DNA of 40,270 nucleotides, taken from contig JAAUPF010000047.1 in the NCBI GenBank assembly GCA_012034575.1, positions 1-40,270 on the forward strand, written 5' to 3'. The notes under the pieces were generated by a model. It did no database searches. It was given only the letters and a program-made list of their open reading frames with translations, and was not told where the DNA came from. This stretch comes from Richelia sp. CSU_2_1 (GTDB lineage Bacteria > Cyanobacteriota > Cyanobacteriia > Cyanobacteriales > Microcoleaceae). The translations under genes and the position numbers were made by a program. Numbering within the stretch: the first letter of the stretch is position 1; the number at the start of each line of letters is the position of its first letter. Shown piece by piece: positions 16,730-25,500 of the stretch.

Positions 16730-19261
16730 ATGTCACTCCCCAAACTTTACACGTTACGCAAAAAATTAATCGTCTCTTTTTTAATAGTGGCGCTGATTCC
16801 GCTGATGTTGCTGGCGGCGATCGACCGCTACAATACTCAACAGATTTTAACAAAAAATGCCCAACAATCTTTGTTAGCTGTCGCCTCTCAAACAGCTTTG
16901 AGTATCGACACTTTTCTCACTTTTAATCTCAACAATGTCCGAGTTGAAGGCATTTTGCCGGGACTGGCGAAATACTTGAATTTACCTCCAGAAACCAGGG
17001 AGACAAGTGCCGAACAAAAAATCGCTAGAGATACTTTGCGGAGTTTGAGCCGCCGAGATAACGTGAATATCTTTTCCTACGCACTTTTAGATCCCAAAGG
17101 GCAAAATGTTTTAGATACTTATACACGAAACATCGGTACGGATGAATCGAGCAGCGATTACTTTCAACAACCTTTAAAAACTGGCTTGCCCTATGTCTCC
17201 AGCTTAAAGCTTTCCTCCCAATCTCCCGGTTTAATTAAAATCTATTTTAGCAGTCCAGTTCGCAACAGTAAAGGAGTTGTGGTGGGGATTTTGCGATTCT
17301 GTTACAATGCTACTGCTTTGGAGCGAGCGATCGTCCAACAAACTGGTTTAGCCGGCCCGGAATCTTTTGCTATTTTATTAGACGAACATTACATTCGCTT
17401 AGCGCACGGAACATTACCGGAATTGAATTTTAAATCTGTAGTGCCGCTAGATCCGCTGTTGGCAAAAAAATTGCAAGCTGAGGAACGTTTGCCAAACTTA
17501 CCAATTGACGAACTGTCAACTAATTTGCCGACCCTCAAACAGGCTTTGGATAATGCTAGAGTTCGACCTTTTGTGATGCTGCGACTGATAGGAACGAACG
17601 ATCGATTGAGTGCAGTGGCGATCGCGCCTTTGGAAAACCAGCCTTGGTACGTGTTGTTCGTGCAGCCGCAATCTGCCTTTCTCGCCCCGATAGAAGCCCA
17701 AACCCGCACCGCACTTTTGCTATCCTTAGTTATTGCTAGCGTCGTAACTTTAGTAGCCCTATTGCTGGTGCAAAGTTTAACTAAACCGATTCTTAGTTTA
17801 ACTAAAAGAGTCGCCCAATTTAAGTCGGAAAATTTGAATTATCGGGTGCCGATCGAATCGAAAGATGAAGTGGGAAATTTGGCAGATACCTTCAATAAAA
17901 TGATTGAAAGATTGCAAGATTATACCGAAAGTTTGGAACAAAAAAATGCAGCTTTGTTGTCCGCAGAAGCGCAGTTGCGCGACAGTGAAAGCAGGCTTTC
18001 TAAATTGTTAGAAGCAATGCCTGTCGGCGTGTTTGTCACTGACAGCCAAGGTCAACCTTACTACGTCAACCGCATCGGCCAGCAGTTGCTAGGAAAAGGA
18101 GTTGTACCGGCAGATACTATTGAAAAATTGGTAGCAGTTTACCAAATTTATATAGCGGGAACTCAGCAAAATTATAACTTGGAAATTTTTACGATTCCGA
18201 AACTTTTGAGGGGGGAAAGTGCTAATGCTGACAATATCGAAATTCGCCGTCCTGACAGGGTGATTCCCATAGAAGCTTGGGGAACGCCGATTTTTGACGA
18301 TCGGGGTAAGATTGCGTATACTATTATTGCATTTCAAGATATTTCGGAACGCCGGACAATTGAGGCCGATCGCGAGAAGTTTACTGAGGAACTATCGCAA
18401 CTCAACCGCGATTTAAAAAAAGCGCTGGATGCTCAATTACAGCTAACCCATGCTTACGGTAGATTTGTACCCCATCAATTTCTGGATTTGCTGGGATATG
18501 AAAGTATTGTGGATGTTAAATTGGGCGATCGGGTACAGAAAACGATGTCGGTACTATTTGCCGATATTCGCGACTTTACATCGCTGTCTGAGAGGATGAC
18601 GCCGCACGAAAATTTTAAATTTATCAATCATTATTTAATGCGGACGGAACCTTGCATTACTGCGAATAATGGATTTATTGATAAATATATTGGTGACGGA
18701 ATTATGGCTTTGTTTGATGGCATTGCTGACGATGCTGTTAAAGCCGGAATCGCTATTCTGGAAAATCTTGCTGAGTACAATTTAACTCGGGAAGAACGGG
18801 GTTACGGGCCGATCGAAATTGGTATCGGTATCAATACAGGTTCTTTGATGTTGGGTACGGTGGGCGGAGAAAATCGGATGGATGGAACTGCGATCGGGGA
18901 TGCTGTTAATTTAGCATCTCGCTTGGAAGGGTTGACTAAAAATTACGGCGTACCGCTATTAATCAGCCACCATACTTTTTCCTCTCTGACGGTTCCCGGC
19001 AATTATCAAATTCGCCCGATCGATCGTGTTAAAGTTAAGGGAAAATCTGAGTTAGTGACTGTTTATGAAGTATTTGATGCCGATCCGCCGGAAGTTCGAT
19101 CGGCTAAGTCAGCAACAAAAGCAGTTTTTGAAAAAGCCTGGATGCTTTACCGCAATGGAGATTTCGACGAAGCAGCCAAACTGTTTGAAGATTGTCTGTC
19201 GCAAAATTCGGTGGATAAAGTAGCTGCAATTTATCTCGATCGATGCCGCCAACAAGATTAA
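16730..19261 (+). CDS. Cache-HAMP-PAS class III adenylate cyclase
   Basis: This 843-residue membrane receptor starts at ATG 16730; an in-frame TTG lies two codons upstream. In order it has TM1 (~13-32), a periplasmic Cache sensor (~35-320), TM2 (~327-350), HAMP (~350-405, LTKPILSLTKRVAQF), a PAS domain (~420-550, LLEAMPVGVFVTDSQGQPYY) and a class III cyclase (~600-785). Metal-binding aspartates are in VLFADIRDFTSL and KYIGDGIMALF. The Lys in GFIDKYIGD and Thr in MDGTAIGDAVNLASRLE fit ATP rather than GTP, and the transition-state Asn and Arg (NLASR) are present. It should make cAMP in response to a periplasmic ligand. The C-terminus adds a short TPR-like pair (~795-840, EKAWMLYRNGDFDEAAKLFE). 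The preceding substrate-binding protein gene may be functionally linked. Confidence 0.92.
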   Translation: MSLPKLYTLRKKLIVSFLIVALIPLMLLAAIDRYNTQQILTKNAQQSLLAVASQTALSIDTFLTFNLNNVRVEGILPGLAKYLNLPPETRETSAEQKIARDTLRSLSRRDNVNIFSYALLDPKGQNVLDTYTRNIGTDESSSDYFQQPLKTGLPYVSSLKLSSQSPGLIKIYFSSPVRNSKGVVVGILRFCYNATALERAIVQQTGLAGPESFAILLDEHYIRLAHGTLPELNFKSVVPLDPLLAKKLQAEERLPNLPIDELSTNLPTLKQALDNARVRPFVMLRLIGTNDRLSAVAIAPLENQPWYVLFVQPQSAFLAPIEAQTRTALLLSLVIASVVTLVALLLVQSLTKPILSLTKRVAQFKSENLNYRVPIESKDEVGNLADTFNKMIERLQDYTESLEQKNAALLSAEAQLRDSESRLSKLLEAMPVGVFVTDSQGQPYYVNRIGQQLLGKGVVPADTIEKLVAVYQIYIAGTQQNYNLEIFTIPKLLRGESANADNIEIRRPDRVIPIEAWGTPIFDDRGKIAYTIIAFQDISERRTIEADREKFTEELSQLNRDLKKALDAQLQLTHAYGRFVPHQFLDLLGYESIVDVKLGDRVQKTMSVLFADIRDFTSLSERMTPHENFKFINHYLMRTEPCITANNGFIDKYIGDGIMALFDGIADDAVKAGIAILENLAEYNLTREERGYGPIEIGIGINTGSLMLGTVGGENRMDGTAIGDAVNLASRLEGLTKNYGVPLLISHHTFSSLTVPGNYQIRPIDRVKVKGKSELVTVYEVFDADPPEVRSAKSATKAVFEKAWMLYRNGDFDEAAKLFEDCLSQNSVDKVAAIYLDRCRQQD

Positions 19262-19287
19262 ATTATTACTCTGACATCTTAAAATTG

Positions 19288-19650
19288 CTAGTCTATATAA
19301 TTGCCCAGAAACTCCTGCTGAGAAATCATCTCTTCTGCTGATTTTTCAGAAATTAATCTCAAAAATCCTCGCAATTGTTCCCCAACCGAATAACTTTGTC
19401 TGCCCGTCACAATTCCTGAATGTTCTCGACCTTGTTCCATATAAATTTTATGCAAGCGACAAAAGTCCCCCACATTCAAAGTATAGATAACTCGCCCTTG
19501 GGAAGTTGCCCATATTAATTGTTCTTCATCCGTGCAACTGAGATTATTAGCTTCAGTAGTTGTCGCTACATCAATACCTGCGTTTCGGAGCGCTTTGACT
19601 AAGGAACGTTCCAAAATATCTTCATCTAAGTATAAACTAATTTTGCTCAA
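19288..19650 (-). CDS. DUF5615 PIN-like protein, putative toxin
   Basis: The 120-residue protein matches the DUF5615 PIN-like family: LYLDEDILERSLVKALRNAG, DVATTTEANNLSCTDEEQLI, GRVIYTLNVGDFCRLH and SGIVTGRQSYSVGEQLRG. Acidic residues suited to metal binding are in LDED, TDEE and VGDF, so a nuclease fold is plausible, but activity is not proven for this family. It starts with TTG (19650), two bases after the stop of the DUF433 frame. DUF433/DUF5615 pairs are widespread and viewed as toxin-antitoxin-like modules. Here the presumed antitoxin gene is frameshifted, which would leave the toxin-like partner without a full partner. Confidence 0.8.
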   Translation of the reverse strand: MSKISLYLDEDILERSLVKALRNAGIDVATTTEANNLSCTDEEQLIWATSQGRVIYTLNVGDFCRLHKIYMEQGREHSGIVTGRQSYSVGEQLRGFLRLISEKSAEEMISQQEFLGNYID

Positions 19651-19652
19651 GA

Positions 19653-19939
19653 TTAACTCCTCGCTTTACCTTCAGTGGCTAAGCGATCGCACTCAGCCTC
19701 TTCAGCAGCAATATCAGCATCTATCTGTTCTTTGTTGGCGTAGTAGTAAGCTAGTGCTGCATGAACTTGTGCTAAATTTAAGTGAGGAATTTCTGCAATG
19801 ATTTCTTCTGGTTTTATCCCCATTTTGTACCAAATGGCGATTCGTTGAACTGTGATTCTAGTTCCTGCTATGCGGGGCGATTTCCACAGGTTTCGGGTGT
19901 GGAAATAATCAGTGTGCCAATATCAGTTAAAGTTGGCAT
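19653..19939 (-). pseudogene. DUF433 antitoxin-like gene, frameshifted
   Basis: Translating from ATG 19939 gives MPTLTDIGTLIISTPETCGN then RPA and a stop. Adding one base to the C4 run at 19877-19874 (GGGG on the plus strand) restores a typical DUF433 protein of ~96 residues: RIAGTRITVQRIAIWYKMGI, KPEEIIAEIPHLNLAQVHAA, LAYYYANKEQIDADI, ending GKARS at TAA 19655-19653. DUF433 has a compact HTH-like fold and is commonly the upstream partner of DUF5615 proteins. The break at a homopolymer suggests either a sequence error or a recent inactivation. If real, the downstream toxin-like gene is unbalanced or also silent. Confidence 0.82.
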
Positions 19940-20053
19940 AGTTAAAGCTGAGGTTAAAAATTAGAATTTAATTATAGCAGAAATTATTAACATTATCGAC
20001 GCGCGCTGACTAAAGCAACCGATTTTTTTGCCGCATCTATTGATTTTCTTCGG

Positions 20054-20132
20054 GGGTTTTCGACAAAAACCCGGTTTCTGCCCGATCGCGAATAACTCCA
20101 AAGCAGTTGGGGCTGACATCCTGCCAGCCCCA
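20054..20132. repeat. Two palindromic repeats downstream of tRNA-Glu
   Basis: The first hairpin is GGGTTTT (20054-20060) with AAAACCC (20066-20072). The second is TGGGGCTG (20108-20115) with CAGCCCCA (20125-20132). The GAAACCGGGTTTT and GGGGCTG motifs look like dispersed cyanobacterial repeats. They follow the tRNA on its strand and may help end its transcript, but neither has a T-run on that side. Confidence 0.5.
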
Positions 20133-20184
20133 CAAACTAGATATCTATTCAATATCAGAGTTAATTACATATTTAAATTTTAGA

Positions 20185-20257
20185 TACCCCCAGGGGAATT
20201 CGAATCCCCGTCGCATCCGTGAAAGGGATGTGTCCTAGGCCTCTAGACGATGGGGGC
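20185..20257 (-). tRNA. trnE: tRNA-Glu (UUC)
   Basis: A 73-base tRNA reads on the minus strand. The acceptor stem pairs GCCCCCA with TGGGGGT, giving the G1-U72 end typical of cyanobacterial and plastid tRNA-Glu, with A as discriminator. The D arm holds CGTCTAGAGGCC, the anticodon arm is CATCCCTTTCACGGATG with anticodon TTC, and the T arm is CGGGGATTCGAATTCCCC. The CCA end is not encoded. In cyanobacteria this tRNA also supplies glutamyl-tRNA for 5-aminolevulinate and hence chlorophyll and heme synthesis. Confidence 0.97.
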
Positions 20258-20353
20258 GCTTGGGTTTCGCACCTTTATTACTATAACGAACCTTTCCAAG
20301 TCTGTCAACTACTTTGGGAAATTTTTTTTATTTTAGATTTTGGGTTGGGGATT

Positions 20354-20425
20354 GGGGATTTTCCTGGTGCGCAGTGCGCACCCTACTACTGGGGATTTTC
20401 CTGGTGCGCAGTGCGCACCCTACTA
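20354..20425. repeat. Tandem pair of GGTGCGCAGTGCGCACC palindromes
   Basis: A 35-bp unit beginning GGGGATTTTCCT and containing the palindrome GGTGCGCAGTGCGCACC occurs at 20354-20388 and again at 20391-20425. The last bases of copy two are the TAG stop of the M42 peptidase gene. A third palindrome, with the central base complemented, is at 25982-25998. Confidence 0.85.
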
Positions 20426-21469
20426 TCGATCGGAAAACTCGTTGCAATAAGCTTCCAGAATGCGCGTGCAGTTGCCGATCGCCCCTAAATGCGCGATTTC
20501 AAATCCGTGGGTGTTTTGTGTCGGGAAAGCCAAACAAGCGGCGCGGGCGACATGACCGAATTTCATCGCGATCGAAGCGTCGCTGCCAAAACCGCTAATC
20601 GCCGCTAATTGTACCTCCACGCCCGCGCGATCGGCCGCCGCGCGCAATTGGCCGTTCAACCCTTCATCATAAATCCCGTAGCCATCCTGAGACAGCAAAA
20701 CCGGATTTTCGCCGTCTGCGATCGGGTATTCCGGCGCTAAGGGGCAAATTTCCAAAGCAATCAGCGCCTCCAACGGCTGCCGCTGCGTGAAATACAAAGC
20801 CCCGATCGCCCCTACTTCTTCCTTCGCCGAAGCTACTAAATAAACATTTACTGCAGGCTGTTGCAAACGTTCCGCCAAATCCAGCAAAATCGCGACGGAA
20901 GCCTTGTTGTCCAGGGTGTAGCTTGCGATCCAATCTTTTAACCGCAGCGGCCGTTTCCGGTGCTTTCCCACCACCATCCGCGTCCCCGGCCGCACTCCCG
21001 CCTCGGCTAATTCTGCAGCAGTACACTTGGTTTCAATCCAGGCATTTTCCCAATTCAGCGGAGTTTTTTCCTGCTGGGCTTTTTGCGGGCTTTCGTGGGA
21101 AACATGGCGGCTTCCGAAGCTGAGAATGCCACTAATTGTTTGCTTGTCTCCCAGCAAATCCACCACACCTTCGCCGTACACCCACGGAAACGCGCCGCCC
21201 AATTTGCGGACTTCCACTCGCCCCCGAGTACCGACAGTTTTGACTAGCGCGCCAATTTCATCTTTGTGGGCGGTAATGGCGATCGACTTTTCCCGATCGC
21301 GCCCCGGAATTAGGGCGATAGCGTTATCCGCACTATCCAGCCAAGCGTTGACTCCTAGAGTTGCGAATTTTTCCATCAACCGCTGATTGATTTCGGACTC
21401 GGCACCGCTGGGAGAGTGCAACATGACTAATTCTTCGATGTTTTTGAACAGTCGATCGAACTCTAACAT
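20423..21469 (-). CDS. M42 family metallo-aminopeptidase
   Basis: The 348-residue cytoplasmic enzyme belongs to the M42 glutamyl aminopeptidase/FrvX group, which forms dodecameric shells and removes N-terminal residues from peptides. The expected binuclear metal ligands are all visible: His68 (ITAHKDE), Asp187 (YTLDNKAS), Glu217 and Glu218 (ASAKEEVGAIGA, catalytic base and ligand), Glu240 (ALEICPLAPEY, where Asp is more usual) and His321 (TQNTHGFEI). Length is normal. The gene ends exactly at a palindromic repeat, so its stop codon may have been supplied by insertion of that element. It diverges from the FkbM gene over a repeat-rich spacer. Confidence 0.92.
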   Translation of the reverse strand: MLEFDRLFKNIEELVMLHSPSGAESEINQRLMEKFATLGVNAWLDSADNAIALIPGRDREKSIAITAHKDEIGALVKTVGTRGRVEVRKLGGAFPWVYGEGVVDLLGDKQTISGILSFGSRHVSHESPQKAQQEKTPLNWENAWIETKCTAAELAEAGVRPGTRMVVGKHRKRPLRLKDWIASYTLDNKASVAILLDLAERLQQPAVNVYLVASAKEEVGAIGALYFTQRQPLEALIALEICPLAPEYPIADGENPVLLSQDGYGIYDEGLNGQLRAAADRAGVEVQLAAISGFGSDASIAMKFGHVARAACLAFPTQNTHGFEIAHLGAIGNCTRILEAYCNEFSDR

Positions 21470-21579
21470 TTTTTATTTTGCCTCTGCAAGTTTCGGTTAA
21501 TATACAAATAATAATTTGATTTCATGAACCAACAGGATTGTTTTTTTACCGCAGAGAGCGCAGAGGGCGCAGAGAGAGA

Positions 21580-21633
21580 GTTGACAGTTGACAGTTGACA
21601 GTTGACAGTTGACAGTTGACAGTTGACAGTTGG
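21580..21633. repeat. CAGTTGA heptamer tandem array
   Basis: About seven and a half perfect GTTGACA units, the longest such array in the window. It is preceded by GCAGAGAGCGCAGAGGGCGCAGAGAGAGAG (three GCAGAG-type units, in sum 21551-21580). Confidence 0.92.
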
Positions 21634-21641
21634 TAATTTTC

Positions 21642-21760
21642 TCCTTCTTCCCTCTTCCTTCTTCCTTCTTCCCTCTTCCTTCTTCCCTCTTCCTTCTGCC
21701 TTCTTCCCTCTTCCTTCTGCCTTCTGCCTTCTTCCTTCTGCCTTCTTCCTTCTTCCTTCC
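21642..21760. repeat. Polypyrimidine tract of CTTCTTCC-type units
   Basis: About 120 bases consist almost only of C and T on the plus strand, in 7-8-base units such as CTTCTTCC, CTCTTCC and CTTCTGC. The tract sits directly upstream of the FkbM gene, about 25 bases before its start. Only a few G residues interrupt it. A shorter purine version is at 37777-37800. Confidence 0.88.
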
Positions 21761-21786
21761 TTAAATTAGTATTTGGTAATTTTTTT

Positions 21787-22527
21787 ATGCTGTTTGCTAA
21801 AGTTGTTCGATTGCTGCAACGAAAAATTCGGGCTCGAAGGTTGGGAATTAAGTTCGATCGAGTTGCTACTTTTAATTTGCCGGCAAGTGCGATCGTCTGC
21901 AGACAGCGCCAGCAGTTAAGTTTGCCCGTTGAGAAAGGCATGGATGGCGAATTTATCGAAGTGCTGCTTGACGACTGTTACGGAGTCGAACAATTACCGC
22001 CTTCTTTGCTAACAATTCTCGATATTGGAGCAAATGTCGGCTTGTTTGGAATCGCCGCCCGCAATAGATTTCCCGCAGCAGTGATTCACGCCTACGAACC
22101 CAATTCCCACCTCGAATTTTATCTCAAAAATCAATCTCAAATCGCAAATTTTACCTATTTCATGGAAGCTGTAGGATCGACAGGCGGAAAAGTAACGATC
22201 GACATTCGGGAAGTATCGGGAAAAACTCGATCGACCGTTAGCGACAGCGGCAGCATTCCGATGGTATCGCTGCGCAGGGCGATCGATCGCATTGGTGGCA
22301 GAGTCGATTTAGCTAAAGTAGATTGCGAAGGTGCAGAATGGTTGCTGTTTGAAGATCCCGATACTTGGCAGTTCGTGCAACACCTTTCTTTAGAATATCA
22401 TTTGTGGCTCGGTCACACTCACGCACAAACCCGACAAGTTGTCGAAAGTTTAGGATTTAAAGTGAGAAAACAAGTCCCGATCGATCGATGGTACGGTTTA
22501 ATTTTAGCATCTCGTTCTGCCAGTTAA
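21787..22527 (+). CDS. FkbM family SAM-dependent methyltransferase
   Basis: The 246-residue protein is a Rossmann-fold methyltransferase of the FkbM family, which usually O-methylates sugars or polyketides. Motif I is ILDIGANVGLFGIAARNRFP (~residue 77), followed by the acidic motif II in HAYEPNSHLEFYLKNQ and the family-typical VDLAKVDCEGAEWLLFED. The N-terminal ~50 residues are basic and helical (AKVVRLLQRKIRARRLGIKF). It converges on the GT-MT-MT-GT gene 35 bp away, and both probably work on surface or exported glycans. The FkbM start ATG follows a long pyrimidine tract, so its promoter is likely inside or upstream of repeats. Confidence 0.88.
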   Translation: MLFAKVVRLLQRKIRARRLGIKFDRVATFNLPASAIVCRQRQQLSLPVEKGMDGEFIEVLLDDCYGVEQLPPSLLTILDIGANVGLFGIAARNRFPAAVIHAYEPNSHLEFYLKNQSQIANFTYFMEAVGSTGGKVTIDIREVSGKTRSTVSDSGSIPMVSLRRAIDRIGGRVDLAKVDCEGAEWLLFEDPDTWQFVQHLSLEYHLWLGHTHAQTRQVVESLGFKVRKQVPIDRWYGLILASRSAS

Positions 22528-22562
22528 ATGACTTCAGCCATGCTTTCCGATCTCATTTTCTC

Positions 22563-25500
22563 TTAACTTGCGATCGCTGCCAAGAATTTCTCAGCATTTT
22601 TAACTGTTTCAAGCTCGTAAATTTCCGGGTTATAACAAACAATTTGCGCTACCAATTTATGATGGTAACTTTGAGCATTTTCTAGCATGGAACCTTGATA
22701 GCGTCGATAGTTAACAACTACTTCTCTAGTTCCAAAAAATGGAATTCCGTGCTTGTGGCAATTTACCCAAAATTCCCAATCTTCGTAACCTTCTTTCATC
22801 TCAAGTTTGTAACCACCGACTCGATCGAAAATAGATTTTGCATACAGCGAAGATGGATGGATCGTGTTAGATTGCTTGATGTTTTCTGGCGAATACAAAT
22901 CTGCACTGGGTACGATCCGGTTTTCGGTGCCGAACATTTGATAAGAACCAAATGCTACGCAAGGTTCCTGGGATTTCAAACATATTTCTAACAGCTCTTT
23001 TACAGCACGATCGGCTAAGATGTCATCAGCATCTAAAGGCAAAATATATTCGCCTTCGGCTGCTGCGATTCCGGCATTTCTCGCCCTTGACAGCCCTTGA
23101 TTTGTTTGTTCTACTAGCTTGATTTTATGCTGGGGATGTGCTGCTATTAAATTCTTAGCGACCGTGCTAGTAGTATCCAAACTGCCGTCATTAACGATGA
23201 TAATTTCCCAATTTTTATACGTTTGATTGATGACACTATTTACTGCTTGCGGCAAAAAGTGAGATTGATTGTAGCAAGGAATTACTACAGAAATTAACGG
23301 CCCTTTATCCTGGGGTATTGCAACTCGATCAATATTTTGCGATGGAGAATTTTGCACTGAATTTCTCGCCGATTGCAAGCTGTAAAAATAAATCTTGGGA
23401 TGGACGATCGCCAATTGATTCACATCGGTATTTTGATATTCATTTGCCAACTTGGGATATCTCGATAAATGTTCTTGTTGGACAAAGATTAACATATTCT
23501 GAGCGTACCACGGCTCGACTTTATCATTGTTCCAGACTTGTTTTCTCAAGCAATCGACAACTGTAAAACCTTGTTTCTGAAAATAATAAACCCAATACTG
23601 CGGCCATTGTTCGTTAACGTGTTCGACACCGCCTTGAAACGGGATTGCAGCCGAAAATAAAATTACTGGTGCTAGTTTCGTTAGGGAAAAAACAAAGTTT
23701 TCTGCACAGATGCTGGGCAAATGTTCGGCAACTTCTAGAGAAATTGCTAAGTCAAATTTTCTGTTTATTTGCAGCGGGTGTTTTAAATCAGCAGCATGAA
23801 ACCGATCTAAAGGAATTTGTAATAGGGTGCGATCGACATAATCGCCATCTATGCCCAAACAGTCGGCAATTCCCAACTGTTGAAACGCCGCCAGCCAACC
23901 TCCCGTACCGCAGCCGACATCGACAACGCTTTGAGGAAAAACTGGCTGCATCAACTTTAACAATAAAGGAATAATTTCTATAGCTGAACTGCGAGTTCCT
24001 GCACCGATTAATTCATAAAAGTCTTTGGTATAAGATGACTGTATATTTTGTGTTTGCGAGCTAGTAGTTTGAGAATTGCTGCTAACATGATAACCTTGCA
24101 AATGTGTTGGTAACTCCCAGGAAATATTGGGATCTGGCTGGTGTTTTACTGGTTCGACATTTCCCCGCCAAGCTGCACCCATAATTTGCATAGTTTGATA
24201 AATTACAGTATGCCAACCTTTTTGTTTCAAGTAATCTAAACCTTTAGCAACATCGGGAGATGTTAAATCATGAAATAAAATTATTGCATCTTTTTCGGCT
24301 AACTTTTCGCAGGCGATCGCATCATTTAAAGGCCCATCACCTTCGTGTTCTCCGTCAATAAAAATTAACGACCATTTGCGGTTGAATTGAGTGGCAAATT
24401 CCTCTACTCTTTGGGGGCTGTATCCGGGGATTAACTCGACGGAAGTTTGCACTCCCGACGCATTGAGAGCGCCTTGAATTGAATCGATAACGCTTTGCCT
24501 GATATCCTCTCTTGCTAGCAGCGGATCGACCACATCTAATTCTACTCCGGCGAGGGCTAAATGACACGCAGACCAACCCAGCCAGCAGCCGATTTCTAAG
24601 GCTTTTTTTCCGGTAAATTTCAAGGCAGTATTGTAGAGGATGTGCGCTTCGTCGCGGCTGAGAAAACCGACAGTATTAGCGCGCCGATCGACATACCAAT
24701 TGTGCGGAATTCCTCGGCGCAGGTAAGGCCACGGACAACTATTAGTATCCCCGACTATCATATTGGTAAAGTGCGCGTCTGGCAGCATAATTTGCAAGCC
24801 AGGGGAAACGTAATCTCCGGCAGGCAATACATTATTGTTTGGAATTTCAGGCTGTGCTGGTGTTATCATTGTTTTAGATTGAATCGGTTGGTATCGCAGG
24901 CTGATTTCGATTGTATCTCCGTCAGTTGTTGCTAATTTTACCGCATCGTGTTTGTGGCCGGTGAGGTGTAGGATGCCGATCGGCTCGTGGGGCAAATACG
25001 GCTCGACAAAACAAGCTTGCTGCTTGTCCCAAACTGGCAAACCGAAGTTGCAACTCCAGTTACAGCGAGCGGGTAACATCTCTGTTTTGTCAAACATTTC
25101 GGTGCCGTAAACTAATCGATTTAAGGCGATTTGATCGGTCATTAAAGAAACGTGCTGCTGCAACCCTTGCTCCAGATATTGCGCCCAAATTTCCCAATGC
25201 GGCGCGGATTTGTGCAGTGCGAAAATCCCGGCATTGATCGTTGGATAGCTGTGCAACTGCTGGGCTACTTCTTCCCCAAAAACTGCTTGATAATCGCGGT
25301 AAACAAATTGCCAGTACCAAGGCAGTTTGCCGTAAGCTAAATAATAACATCTATCTAATTCTGGAACCACTGCTAAACCGCGCTTCGTCGCGCCTTTAAC
25401 TAATAGTTCCACAGCGCTCCAATCTTGCACCCAAGCATCGGCATCTATCCACAGGTAGATGTCAAAATCGGGAAAGTAACTGCGCAGAAACGGACGCGCT

